Shown here: in pieces, positions 17,755-26,563 of the stretch | How the letters are laid out: each line of letters begins with the position of its first letter | Numbering within the stretch: position 1 is the first letter of the stretch | Assembly: GCF_004004515.1 (NCBI RefSeq) | Contig: NZ_RXOL01000001.1 | Coordinates: forward strand, 1,178,001 to 1,242,000 | DNA length: 64,000 nucleotides | Source: Croceicoccus ponticola | Lineage (GTDB): Bacteria > Pseudomonadota > Alphaproteobacteria > Sphingomonadales > Sphingomonadaceae | Direction: 5' to 3' | Translations under genes and position numbers: made by a program | The notes under the pieces: generated by a model | Seen by the model: only the letters and a program-made list of their open reading frames with translations | Database searches by the model: none | What the model was told of the DNA's origin: nothing

Positions 17755-19379
17755 ACAATGTTCAGCCCGAGTTCGCGTCTTGCCTCTTCAGCAAGTCGGA
17801 ATTTCGCGACTTTCCCGCTCGCCAGTCTCGGCAGGCTGGCCTCCGACCGGAAGAAAACATGCTGCGGCACCTTGAAGGATGCAGCGCGTTCCTTAACGTA
17901 GGACTGGATGTCATCCTCGCTCAGACGGGCGGACGGGTCGACAAATGCGACGACCAGTTCGCCCTTCACCGGATGCCCGACCCCGACAACGTAGGCATCG
18001 CGCACATCAGGGTGCGCAGCAATCAGCTGTTCGATCTCGACGGGCGACACGTTGATTCCTCCCGACTTGATCACTTCCTTTAGGCGCGAATGGAAGATGA
18101 AACGCCCCTCGCCATCAAGGCAACCCAGATCGCCGGTATCGAAGAAACCATCGGGTCGCAGGGCCTTCGCTGTTTCCTCTGGATTATCGAAATACCCTGG
18201 GGTCGTGTAGCCGCGCAACAGGACCAGACCGGTTTCACCCTGCGGTAAGTCCTTGCCGGTTTGGGGATCGACGATACGCATTTCCATTCCCGGGAGCGGC
18301 CGACCGCTCGTCCCAAGCTTGATATCGAGCGGATCGTCGGGACATCCCACCGTCGCATTTCCATAGCTTTCCGTCAGGCCGTAAGCAGGTACCGCGCCCG
18401 TCACGCCCATCTCTACGAGGGTCATTCGCTTGTATTCCGCCACGGTCCCGGCATTGCCTTTCTGCAAGGTGCCGACCCGCGCGAGGGAAAAACCCGGATC
18501 ATCAAGAATCGCGCGCGTCATGTTCCCGGTACCGTAATAGACCGTCGAACCAGTCCGTTCGATCACGTCAATGGCCATCGTTGCATCGAAGTGCCCCTGC
18601 AACACGAGAGTCGCGCCACGCGTGAAAGTGGCAGGAACGGCATTGGTCGCACCCAATCCATAGAACAGTGGCGAACCAAGCCACACAAGGTCATCCGATG
18701 TTATGGTCCGCGCGGCACCAAGGTCGAAACCATTGGCGACTACCCCTTTTCCATTGAGCATCACCCCTTTTGGATCAGCCGTGCTTCCGGAAGTGTAGAG
18801 GATAAAGGCCGTGTCATCGCCAGTCGCAGCGTTGACAACAAGGAGGAAGTCCTCGCGCGAAACGTCATGAGCAAGGTCGAGGAAATCCATCCACGAGCGG
18901 TAGCGGCCATGAGCTTCGCCGAGAAAGAACACCGACTTGAGGTGCGGGAATTCCGGTGACGCGATCGCCGTCGTTCCCGCATTCTCGATTTCTGGCACAA
19001 TCGCGGTCAGCAAAGCCCGATAGTCGGTTTTCAGGAAGCGGTCTGCACTAACGAGAACCGAAATTCCGCAATGGCCGAGCGTCCAGCGCAGTTCGTACGC
19101 CTTGTACCATGTATTAAGTGGTACAAGGATCGCTCCGATATAGGATGTAGCCATCGACATCACGATCCACTCGGGCCGATTGCCGAGCAGCACTCCGACA
19201 CGATCACCACGACCGACACCCAGTGCAAGCAGGCTCCGCGCAGCGGTTGTACTCAGATCCTGCAATTCGGCGTAACAGATCGCACTATCGAAATAGCAGA
19301 CAGCCTTATGGTCCGGAGCCTTTGCGGCCCAGTAATCCAGAACTCTCGCCAGGCGATCTCCCTCAGGTCGCTGCATCAT
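17751..19379 (-). CDS. AMP-forming acyl-CoA synthetase / aryl acid CoA ligase
   Basis: 542 aa ANL superfamily. AMP-binding P-loop FILYTSGSTADPKG (about 190), ATNAVPATFTRG, AYGLTESYGNATVG, FFDTGDLGCLDGEGRFIFHSR cut across A5-A8, IKSGGINVSPVEIE and the C-terminal Lys in LASGKVAKF. Activates a carboxylic acid with ATP and CoA. ATG ATG at 19379 lies inside the end of the preceding gene (17-base overlap), and its stop overlaps the thiolase-like start, so translation is coupled. Position directly before an Ltp2/IpfD-type aldolase suggests the acid carrying the removable side chain as substrate. Confidence 0.92.
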   Translation of the reverse strand: MMQRPEGDRLARVLDYWAAKAPDHKAVCYFDSAICYAELQDLSTTAARSLLALGVGRGDRVGVLLGNRPEWIVMSMATSYIGAILVPLNTWYKAYELRWTLGHCGISVLVSADRFLKTDYRALLTAIVPEIENAGTTAIASPEFPHLKSVFFLGEAHGRYRSWMDFLDLAHDVSREDFLLVVNAATGDDTAFILYTSGSTADPKGVMLNGKGVVANGFDLGAARTITSDDLVWLGSPLFYGLGATNAVPATFTRGATLVLQGHFDATMAIDVIERTGSTVYYGTGNMTRAILDDPGFSLARVGTLQKGNAGTVAEYKRMTLVEMGVTGAVPAYGLTESYGNATVGCPDDPLDIKLGTSGRPLPGMEMRIVDPQTGKDLPQGETGLVLLRGYTTPGYFDNPEETAKALRPDGFFDTGDLGCLDGEGRFIFHSRLKEVIKSGGINVSPVEIEQLIAAHPDVRDAYVVGVGHPVKGELVVAFVDPSARLSEDDIQSYVKERAASFKVPQHVFFRSEASLPRLASGKVAKFRLAEEARRELGLNIV

Positions 19380-20244
19380 CTTCCTCGTTCAAGCTGGTAT
19401 CCTCGAGAGCCCAGAGCCTCGCCATGTCGGAAACCTCGAGCATGACCGACTTGGCCCGGTTCAGCGTCTCCGCTGCAATTTCAATATGCCCGTCCTCCTT
19501 AAGTGTGCTCCAAAGCTGCTGAAGGACGTCCAACATGCAGGCAACGCCGCTGAATGGGTAACAAGCCATTGCAAAGCCAGCCCGGTTCAGAGCGTCGACA
19601 GTCGGCACAGGCGGCGCAACACCGCCAATCCAGACCATCGGCACGTCGGGCAACTCATCGCGCCAATCGATAAGGGTCGCCGGAGCGAGATCCAGCACCA
19701 TGATCCCGTCCGCCCCGGCGTCGGCAAGGGCATTGCAGCGCGCAATGGTTTCCGCCTGGTCGCCGGTGACGCGCCATGTATCTGTGCGAGCGACGATAGC
19801 AAAATCCGGATCATTGCGCGCCGCAACAGCAGTGGTAACGCGACGGGCCATTTCCGCTTGCGCGACTACCTCGCCCTTGCCCCGGTGGTAAGCCGGACTC
19901 TTGGGATAAGGCTGATCGTCCAGGTGCAGCCCTCCCGCACCCGCCGCCTCGATGTCGCGCACCGCAAGGTCGAGATGGGACGCCGAACCGAACCCCGCTC
20001 CAATATCGACGAACACCGGAACATCTACCGCGCGGACAACGCGCGAAACGATCGCGACCGTTTCGGTCAAGGTCAGGAATGGCTGCCCCTTGGCCAAGCC
20101 GAGCGCCATGGCATTACCGCCGAGGTAAACGGCCCTATGCCCTGCGTTCTCGATAACTTTCGCCGCCAGCGGATCGCCTGCACCCGGCGCAACAACCGTG
20201 CCGACTTCGCGGAGTAAAGGGCCGAGGAGAGCCCGGAGTGGCAT
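19363..20244 (-). CDS. Isocitrate lyase / PEP mutase superfamily protein lacking the lyase Cys
   Basis: 293 aa, size of oxaloacetate decarboxylase, phosphonopyruvate hydrolase and 2-methylisocitrate lyase. VVAPGAGDPLAAKVIENAGH, VPVFVDIGAGFGSASHL (Mg-binding Asp), then LHLDDQPYPKSPAYHRGK, IVARTDTW and MVWIGGVAPPVPTVDAL. Lyases of this fold carry KRCGH; here it is KSPAYH, without Cys, so it is more likely a decarboxylase, hydrolase or retro-Claisen enzyme than an isocitrate-type lyase. ATG 20244 overlaps the upstream stop as TGATG; a GTG three codons earlier is possible. Confidence 0.82.
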   Translation of the reverse strand: MPLRALLGPLLREVGTVVAPGAGDPLAAKVIENAGHRAVYLGGNAMALGLAKGQPFLTLTETVAIVSRVVRAVDVPVFVDIGAGFGSASHLDLAVRDIEAAGAGGLHLDDQPYPKSPAYHRGKGEVVAQAEMARRVTTAVAARNDPDFAIVARTDTWRVTGDQAETIARCNALADAGADGIMVLDLAPATLIDWRDELPDVPMVWIGGVAPPVPTVDALNRAGFAMACYPFSGVACMLDVLQQLWSTLKEDGHIEIAAETLNRAKSVMLEVSDMARLWALEDTSLNEEDDAAT

Positions 20245-21032
20245 CAGTCGCACAGCCCCGGCACCGCCAGATCGAAGCGTGCCTCAAATTTGTTTGCATC
20301 TTCGACCGAAGGCTTCATGTCGATGATGAGATCATCGCTGACCGCACCTTCCACGTAGTCGCTGGCCAGATAGGGATTGCCGGGAATGAACAACTGCGTC
20401 GTCAACAGGCAATCGTCACCTGAAAAGACTTTCAGGTGGATATGCGCGGCACGGCGGTTGTGGCGGCCCATCGCGCGAAAAAGCTCTCCGATAGGATCGT
20501 CGTCATGGTCCGAATAGTCCTTGGGCACGGCCGTCAGAACGCGGTAATTGCCCTCATCGTCGACTGCGACGCGCCCCGAAAGATGACGACCAACGCGATC
20601 GTAGTGTCCTTCATGATCGGCCTGCCAGACATCGAGTACCGCGTCTTTCAAAGGCTTGCCGGTCGCAGCATCGGTAATCTTGCCGGTAAGTTCCAGCACG
20701 GGTGAGCCGAACGGTATCGGCTCTTCGAACAGATTGCCGTCAGCGCGGACCGGGCTGCCCAAGCGATGGAATGGCCCCTCGAGATTGGGCCGGGTTGCGC
20801 CTTCTACGTTTCTCGTCACATCGACGCTCGTCATCGCGAGAGCGACGTCGATGATGCTTTTGCAAAAGCCGGCCTGGCCCAGTCGGTTCAGGTAATCGCC
20901 CGCAACGTGCAACTCGTCCTGCGTGATTTCATATTCTCTGACGACTTCCTTCATCTTGCCGACGACGGCAGCGTAGATGGCTTTCAGGCGTTCATGGCCG
21001 GGATGGTCGAAATTGGGATCTATCTGTTTCAT
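20244..21032 (-). CDS. Intradiol ring-cleavage dioxygenase (catechol / hydroxyquinol 1,2-dioxygenase family)
   Basis: 262 aa. N-terminal helical catechol-dioxygenase domain (about 10-75, ending GFCKSIIDVALAMTSVDV), then the catalytic barrel with LEGPFHRLGSPVR, VLDVWQADHEGHYDRVG (Fe-ligand Tyr), VLTAVPKDYSDHDDDPIGE (second Tyr) and RRAAHIHLKVFSG (two His). This is a complete Fe(III) Tyr2His2 set. Opens a catechol-type ring between the hydroxyls to a muconate. No muconate cycloisomerase or lactone hydrolase gene is seen nearby. Overlaps both neighbours by a few bases in the ten-gene operon. Confidence 0.92.
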   Translation of the reverse strand: MKQIDPNFDHPGHERLKAIYAAVVGKMKEVVREYEITQDELHVAGDYLNRLGQAGFCKSIIDVALAMTSVDVTRNVEGATRPNLEGPFHRLGSPVRADGNLFEEPIPFGSPVLELTGKITDAATGKPLKDAVLDVWQADHEGHYDRVGRHLSGRVAVDDEGNYRVLTAVPKDYSDHDDDPIGELFRAMGRHNRRAAHIHLKVFSGDDCLLTTQLFIPGNPYLASDYVEGAVSDDLIIDMKPSVEDANKFEARFDLAVPGLCD

Positions 21033-22060
21033 GGGATCAATACAACGCGGCCATTGACCGCGCCTCCTTCGACGAGTTCATGTGCGGTGGCGACGTCTTC
21101 CAACGGTAGCCGACTGGCGATGTTGGGCTTAACGATGCCCCATTCCGCCAGGACGATCGTATCCTCGAGCTGGGTGCGGCTTACGCTACCAACGCCAAGG
21201 ATCTTTGCCCGCTTGAAGAATATTCGTGCCGGATTGATGGAGACTTCCTCTCCGAAAAGCTGGCCGACCATCGCATATCGGCCGTGTACGGCGAGACTGT
21301 CGTAACTCGCGTCAAACACAGCGCTGCCGACATTGTCGATCACGACATCGACGCCCTGCCCCTTTGTCAGTTCGCGGACCCTTGGCGCGAAATTCTCGCC
21401 CGTTTCTGCAATGACGACATCTGACGCCCCCAGATCGCGCAACGTTTTCGCCTTCTGCAGGCTGCGCGTAATGGCAATCACGCGTGCGCCCGATGCCTTC
21501 GCGATCTGCATTGAGGGAACGCCCACCCCTCCTGTCGCCCCAGTGATTAGCACGGTTTCCCCGATCCGCACCTTGGCAACGTCCCGGACGGCGTTAAGGG
21601 CAACTCCTGCCGCAGGGCCCAGCGAGCAAGCGATGTCGGCACCCAACTCTTGCGGGATCCTGACGACAGAGTCTTGCGGCACTGCCACGTATTCTGCGTA
21701 CCCTCCGCTGATGGGCTTTCGCCTCGCGCAGGTCGTTTCCCTGCCGTTGCGGCAGAGACGACAACGTCCACAACTGCTGAAAGCCTTCGTGCAGACGCGA
21801 TCACCGACGGCAAGACCTTCGACGTCTGCACCGGTTTCGACAACGGTCCCGGCAATCTCCAGGCCGATGATGCAGGGAAACGACACGTCCCGGCGATAGG
21901 TGCCATTTCTCTCCACGACGTCCCGATATGATACGCCGCATGCCTCAACCTTCAACAACACGTCGTCGCGCCCAGCCACGGGGACTGGAACATCCTCGAT
22001 CCTGAATACGTCAGGGCCACCTGCCTTGTGCAAAACGGCAGCCCTCATCGTTCTGATCAT
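21029..22060 (-). CDS. Zinc-type medium-chain alcohol dehydrogenase / quinone-oxidoreductase family
   Basis: 343 aa MDR protein. N-terminal GroES fold with VEACGVSYRDVVERNG, then the four-Cys structural zinc lobe CGRCRLCRNGRETTC (about 95-110). NAD(P) motif ITGATGGVGVPSMQIAKASG and C-terminal GGAVNGRVVLIP. ATG 22060 overlaps the LLM gene stop as ATGA. Might reduce an enoyl-CoA or maleylacetate-like product, or oxidise an alcohol; the family does not decide. Confidence 0.88.
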   Translation of the reverse strand: MIRTMRAAVLHKAGGPDVFRIEDVPVPVAGRDDVLLKVEACGVSYRDVVERNGTYRRDVSFPCIIGLEIAGTVVETGADVEGLAVGDRVCTKAFSSCGRCRLCRNGRETTCARRKPISGGYAEYVAVPQDSVVRIPQELGADIACSLGPAAGVALNAVRDVAKVRIGETVLITGATGGVGVPSMQIAKASGARVIAITRSLQKAKTLRDLGASDVVIAETGENFAPRVRELTKGQGVDVVIDNVGSAVFDASYDSLAVHGRYAMVGQLFGEEVSINPARIFFKRAKILGVGSVSRTQLEDTIVLAEWGIVKPNIASRLPLEDVATAHELVEGGAVNGRVVLIP

Positions 22061-23394
22061 GCCGCAGGCGCAATATATGGAAAGCCATCGGCAGGACGCG
22101 CCAGGCCGAGATTTTCGCGGAGCGTGCTTCCCTCGTATTCCTTCCGAAACAAGCCACGCCCCTGCAACTCGGGAATGACGAGATCGATGATCGCCTCAAG
22201 CGCACCCGGCAGGTAGGCAGCAACGAGGTTGAACCCATCGCATGCCTTATCGCGGTACCATTCCTCCATCTGGTCGGCGACCTGCTTGGGATCGCCCTTC
22301 ATCATGATGTGACCACGCGCAGGAAGAACCCGCTGATAAAGCTCGCGGATCGAATATCCTTCGTTATCCGAAAGCCGGCGCAATGCAGCCCTGAAACTGC
22401 CGATTCCGCGCGTTTCGGGCATTTCCGGCAAGGGGCCGTCCAGCGGATACTGCGTCAGGTCCAAGCCCGCGATCCGCGACAGGACCTGAATGCCAACCTG
22501 CTCTGGAATCAGGTCTTGAAGCTGTTTGTAAATATCTTCCGCATCCTGTTCAGTCTTGCCCACGAAGATGCTGGCACCCGGGAAGACCTTTACCTCATCG
22601 GGATGGCGCCCATGCTTGACAACGCGCGCTTTGAAATCGGCATAGAATTCCTGCGCCGACTCCTTCGTCTCTGTCACCGTGAAGATCACATCAGCGGTCC
22701 GGGCAGCAAGTTCCTTCGCCGCATCCGACGCGCCCGCGACAACGACGACGGGATGCCCTTGCGGAGGCCGGGCACAATTGAGCGGGCCGCGGACAGAGAA
22801 ATGCTTACCCTTGTGATTGAGCAGCCGGACGCGGTCGCCACGCAGAAAAACGCCGCTCTCCTTATCCATAACAAAGGCATCGTCCGCCCAGCTATCCCAC
22901 AGGCCCTTGACGACATCGACGAATTCCTCAGCTCGCTCGAAGCGCTCGGACTGCTCGGAATGCTCATCCCGACCGAAATTCATTGAATCCGCTGAATTGG
23001 AGGTCGTAACGACATTCCAACCGGCGCGCCCCTTGCTCGCCCAATCCAACGACCCGAAATGCCGAGCAATACTGTAGGGCTCCGCATAGGTCGTTGTCGC
23101 CGTGGCAACCAAACCGACATTCTTCGTATGCATCGCCAGTGTCGACAAAAGCGTGATCGGCTCGATTACCACCGGACGAACGGTGGGGTTCCGGCTCAGA
23201 AGATCGGGGTCCTCGATCCCATTAACGCCATTGCCATCTGCTAGGAACATCATGTCCAGCTTGCCGCGCTCGACCAACTTGCCGAGTTCGGCCCACCGTT
23301 CGATGTTAAATCCAGCGTCTGTGACTGCATCCGGATGCCGCCAACCACCGACGTGTCCTCCGGTCGGCGACATGAAAACGGACAGTTTAAGCAT
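22057..23394 (-). CDS. LLM-class flavin-dependent monooxygenase (NtaA/SnaA/DszA type)
   Basis: 445 aa, typical for the NtaA/DszA subgroup. MLKLSVFMSPTGGHVGGWRH at the start, RFERAEEFVDVVKGLWDSW, HKGKHFSVRGPLNCARPPQG and the C-terminal ELQGRGLFRKEYEGSTLREN are diagnostic. These enzymes use FMNH2 supplied by a separate reductase for C-N, C-S or Baeyer-Villiger type oxygenation. No flavin reductase gene is evident in the operon. First gene of the ten-gene operon; a palindrome at 23443-23454 lies 49 bases upstream of its start. Confidence 0.9.
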   Translation of the reverse strand: MLKLSVFMSPTGGHVGGWRHPDAVTDAGFNIERWAELGKLVERGKLDMMFLADGNGVNGIEDPDLLSRNPTVRPVVIEPITLLSTLAMHTKNVGLVATATTTYAEPYSIARHFGSLDWASKGRAGWNVVTTSNSADSMNFGRDEHSEQSERFERAEEFVDVVKGLWDSWADDAFVMDKESGVFLRGDRVRLLNHKGKHFSVRGPLNCARPPQGHPVVVVAGASDAAKELAARTADVIFTVTETKESAQEFYADFKARVVKHGRHPDEVKVFPGASIFVGKTEQDAEDIYKQLQDLIPEQVGIQVLSRIAGLDLTQYPLDGPLPEMPETRGIGSFRAALRRLSDNEGYSIRELYQRVLPARGHIMMKGDPKQVADQMEEWYRDKACDGFNLVAAYLPGALEAIIDLVIPELQGRGLFRKEYEGSTLRENLGLARPADGFPYIAPAA

Positions 23395-23442
23395 TCTGTG
23401 ACCTTCTAACGTTTTTTCGATAGCAAGTTATCGACATCCGTC

Positions 23443-23454
23443 AGTGTCGACACT
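23443..23454. promoter_or_regulatory. Palindromic operator candidate (AGTGTCGACACT)
   Basis: Perfect 12-base palindrome between the GntR gene and the ten-gene operon. Its 14-base extension AGTGTCGACACTTT is identical to the site at 34969. A related half-site (TTATCGACAT) lies just upstream at about 23428. Core TGTCGACA recurs at six other intergenic places in the window. Confidence 0.65.
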
Positions 23455-23559
23455 TTGGGGGTCAGGTCAAGCAGACGCACTGACTGAAACGTCTTTTCGC
23501 TCACACGAATTCAGACGGTTCGGCCAGGTCCGGCCAAAAGCGGTGCCAAAGAGAGACCT

Positions 23560-24279
23560 TCAGGCGCCGCCCTGCCGCAACTGATGATCGCGCTTGATCA
23601 GGGTAAAACCCCAGATCGTCATCGCTCGAATGAGTTCTGCCGCCAGAGGCTCGTCTCGCTCGGCAATGGCCAAGACAATGCGCTCATGATCCTGAATGGA
23701 GCGGCTCATGTCATTCCCACGCCGTCCGACGAGGCGTGAGACGCTCATTCGCATCTTCCACGTTCTCAGAAGTTCGAGCAAATTGGCGTTGCCGCAGTTT
23801 TCCGCCCAGTGATTATGCAATCCGCTGCGCGCAGCGGCAAACCCATCGAAGTCTTGCTTGTCTCGAAATTCTTTCATTTTTTCAAAACTGGAAATCGTAT
23901 GCGAGATACTCGCGGGCGATGCATTCCGGACGTACAACTTGATCATCAAGCTATTGAGAGTGGCCCGGATCTCGTAGATTTGTTCCACTTCCTGAAGACT
24001 GATATTCGCAACGCGCGGGCGGCGGCGAGGCTGGATATCCACCAGCCCCTCTTTCTCGAGAATCATCAACGCTTCACGTATCGGGGTGCGGCTCGTCCTG
24101 AAACGTACAGCCAGGTCGACCGAATTGAGGTCCGCCCCGGGCTTGAGAATTCCATCGGTTATCGAACGGGCGATCTCGTTGGCAATCCGCCCGACAAGCG
24201 AATTGTTTCGCTCCTTGAGGTCGAGTTCCCCAGACAGGATTTCCGGGGCCGCAACATTGCTTTCTTCAGACTTTGGCAT
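23560..24279 (-). CDS. GntR-family transcriptional regulator (FCD type)
   Basis: 239 aa. Winged helix-turn-helix at about 25-95: NSLVGRIANEIARSITDGIL, KPGADLNSVDLAVRFRTSRT and PIREALMILEKEGLVDIQPR, the GntR signature. The C-terminal helical domain (about 105-230) has LHNHWAENCGN and SIQDHERIVLAIAERDEPLA, the FCD ligand-binding pattern with metal-binding His. Directly upstream of the ten-gene operon and probably controls it. FCD regulators usually bind short palindromes with GT...AC half-sites, which fits the site at 23443. Confidence 0.92.
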   Translation of the reverse strand: MPKSEESNVAAPEILSGELDLKERNNSLVGRIANEIARSITDGILKPGADLNSVDLAVRFRTSRTPIREALMILEKEGLVDIQPRRRPRVANISLQEVEQIYEIRATLNSLMIKLYVRNASPASISHTISSFEKMKEFRDKQDFDGFAAARSGLHNHWAENCGNANLLELLRTWKMRMSVSRLVGRRGNDMSRSIQDHERIVLAIAERDEPLAAELIRAMTIWGFTLIKRDHQLRQGGA

Positions 24280-24356
24280 GTTTCTTGTCTACTATTGCGG
24301 ACAGCAGAACACCAAACCTAATTTGGTGAATGCATCAGCAGCGCAAATGCAATTTA

Positions 24357-25519
24357 TACCAAAACCTGTGGAATCTGACTCGTTGGGGCTTTCGAGGATT
24401 GCCGTGTCCTGATTCAACATCGCAAACTGGAAGAGGTTTGCGATGTCGGTTCCGATCAAGCTTCGGGATGATTTCAGTGCCGCAGATGTTCGGTCCCATG
24501 CCCGGCGCTGCAAGGATGGGGACAGGTGCGCCGATTGCTGACGATTGCAACAATCCTGGACGGCGGCAGCCGTTGTGACGCGGCCCTGCTGGGCGGCGTG
24601 ACGCGGCAGATCGTACGGTACTGGGTGCTGCGCTTTAACGCCGATGGGCCGGAAGGTCTTGCGACACGCAAGGCGCCGGGGCCGCAAACGATCCTCAATG
24701 ACGGGCACCGCCGCGCGCTGGAAGAGATCATCGAGGCGGGGCCGATTCCCGCTGCTCACGGCATCGTGCGCTGGCGGATCATCGACTTGGCCCAGTGGTT
24801 GTGGGACGAGTTCAAGGTGTCGATCAGCAAGCAGGCCCTCGGGCATGAGCTGCGGACAATGGGCTATCGCAAGCTCTCGGCCCGGCCGCGCCATCACGGG
24901 CAGCGCCTTTAGGATATTGCCGTTTTTAAAAAGCCTTCCACACCCGTCTGGCGCAAATCACCCGCAGGCTTCCGAAAGGAACGCCTGTATAGCTATGGTG
25001 GCAAGACGAAGCCCGTATCGGCCAGCAGACCAAGCTCACCCGGCGCTGGGCAAGGCGTGGCACCCGCCCCTGGGCGCCGAAGGATCAGCGCCGCTCCTCG
25101 GCATGGATATTCGGGGCGATCTGTCCCGCTGAAGGCAAGGCTGCCGGCATCGTCATGCCCAGGTGCAACAGCGAGGCCATGAGCATGCATCTCGAGGAGA
25201 TCGCCTTCCACGTCGCACCGGGTGCCCATGCCGTCCTGCTGCTCGTTCAGGCGGGCTGGCATGGCTCGGCCGAACTGGTCGTCCCCGACAATATCACGCT
25301 CATGCCGCTGCCACCCAGATGCCCCGAGCTCAACCCCGTCGAGAATGTCTGGCAGTTCATGCGCGACAACTGGCTGTCGAACCGGATCTTCAAATCCTAC
25401 GAGGATATCGTCGACCACTGCTGCTTCGCGTGGAACAAGCTCGCCGATCAGCCGTGGCGCATCATGACATTGGGGCTCCGCAACTGGGCCCACAGGTTCT
25501 GATCAGCGAGTCTTGGTAT
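24357..25519 (+). mobile_element. IS630-family insertion sequence, decayed
   Basis: Bounded by TA dinucleotides (about 24355 and 25520), as expected for IS630/Tc1 TA-target insertion. The right end reads inward ATACCAAGACTCGCTGATCAG then AACCTGTGGGCCC (split here for length); the left end has ATACCAA joined straight to AACCTGTGG, so about 14 bases of the left inverted repeat are deleted. The internal transposase gene is broken. A related terminus is found at 57574. Confidence 0.8.
24443..25502 (+). pseudogene. IS630-family transposase, multiply frameshifted
   Basis: Starts MSVPIKLRDDFSAADVRSHA, then shifts frame at the G run near 24515-24520 (one G short) into VRRLLTIATILDGGSRCDAA, the helix-turn-helix part, and stops at 24912. 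A third segment has WWQDEARIGQQTKLTRRWAR (DDE catalytic Asp region) after an in-frame TAG at about 24993, and runs through PLPPRCPELNPVENVWQFMR (third acidic residue) to the TGA near 25500. With at least two frame breaks and one stop it cannot make an active transposase. Confidence 0.85.
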
Positions 25520-26361
25520 TAGAGTCTGAGATTGCCTCCATCAACGATCAGCGATTGCCCGTTGACATAGCCCGCCTCTTCGGAGGCAAGAAATGCCACC
25601 ATTGAGGCCACATCCTCGGCGCGGCCGGGCCTGCCCACGGGAACATTAGGCATCATCTTCTCGATCGCGCCCTGATCCAACTCCGCTCCCCCTAGTTTCT
25701 TGCGCATTCCGCTAAGGCTTCGGTTGGTAAAGATGAAGCCTGGCAGGACGGCATTGGAAGTAACGCCATAGGGTCCCAGTTCGAGCGCCCAGGTTTGACT
25801 AAGTGCGATAACCCCAGCCTTCGAAGCAGCGTAAGCGGAATTCAGCTTGGAGCCGACCCGACCCGCAACCGAAGCGATGTTCACGATCCGGCCCCACTTT
25901 TGCTGCCGCAGATAGGGCGCAACCTTGCGCGCCATCTGGAACGTGCCGCAAATATTGATGGCCATCACCCGCTCGAACTCATCGATCGGGATATCATCAA
26001 GGTTGCCATGCGCCATGCTGAACGGCGCACCCGCATTGTTCACCAGAATGTCGATCGAACCATATGCAGCAATCGCCTGAGCGACCATTTCCTCGACATT
26101 GGCAACATTGCTGATATCTCCGGTGATGCAGGTCGCACTCCCGCCAGAACAACATATCTCATCGACAAGGGTTGTCACGCCACGCCAACTGGCTGCGCCC
26201 TCTCCAGCATCTGGCTCGAAACGGTCGCGCGCACCCTCGGCCTCGATATCGGTAACGACAAGCTTGCACCCGGCCGCCGCCAGCCGCCGGGCGATCGCAG
26301 CGCCGATACCATCCTGCTTACCGCACCCCGTAATCAACGCCACACGCGAGATTTCCGACAT
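25519..26361 (-). CDS. SDR-family oxidoreductase ending at the IS630 boundary
   Basis: 280 aa. Gly motif TGCGKQDGIGAAIARRL, DILVNNAGAPFSMAHG, Ser in NIASVAG, active site SAYAASKAGVIALSQ and NGQSLIVDGGNLRL at the end. ATG 26361 follows GAGG in GAGGATGGGTTG. The stop TAA (25519-25521) is made from the TA at the IS630 end, so the insertion sits exactly at the end of the gene and the original stop may have been replaced. All catalytic residues are intact. Divergent from the second unknown-family gene. Confidence 0.88.
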   Translation of the reverse strand: MSEISRVALITGCGKQDGIGAAIARRLAAAGCKLVVTDIEAEGARDRFEPDAGEGAASWRGVTTLVDEICCSGGSATCITGDISNVANVEEMVAQAIAAYGSIDILVNNAGAPFSMAHGNLDDIPIDEFERVMAINICGTFQMARKVAPYLRQQKWGRIVNIASVAGRVGSKLNSAYAASKAGVIALSQTWALELGPYGVTSNAVLPGFIFTNRSLSGMRKKLGGAELDQGAIEKMMPNVPVGRPGRAEDVASMVAFLASEEAGYVNGQSLIVDGGNLRL

Positions 26362-26563
26362 CAACCCATCCTCGAAATATCATAAATTCTTACATCGCTT
26401 AGTCTGCCAAGCGGTTTGTTTCGACACCTTTGTGAGGAAGACCATTCCTTTTCGGCTATGCGAATTAGCCGGAGAGAACCGAACGACAAATAGATTTCTG
26501 CTCCCGAAACCTTAGACTTTGACGATAGTTCATTTTCTAGACATCCTGCAGGAAGACGCTTTG

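Noticed and set aside
881-23147. Copies of TGTCGACA at 881, 11107 and 23140
   Set aside because: They lie inside coding sequence (terminase remnant, ALDH, LLM monooxygenase), are explained by codons and are not near a start. They serve as background for the intergenic sites.
26414-26430. TTTCGACACCTTT upstream of the second unknown-family gene
   Set aside because: Only one half-site matches the palindrome; too weak to add to the regulon.
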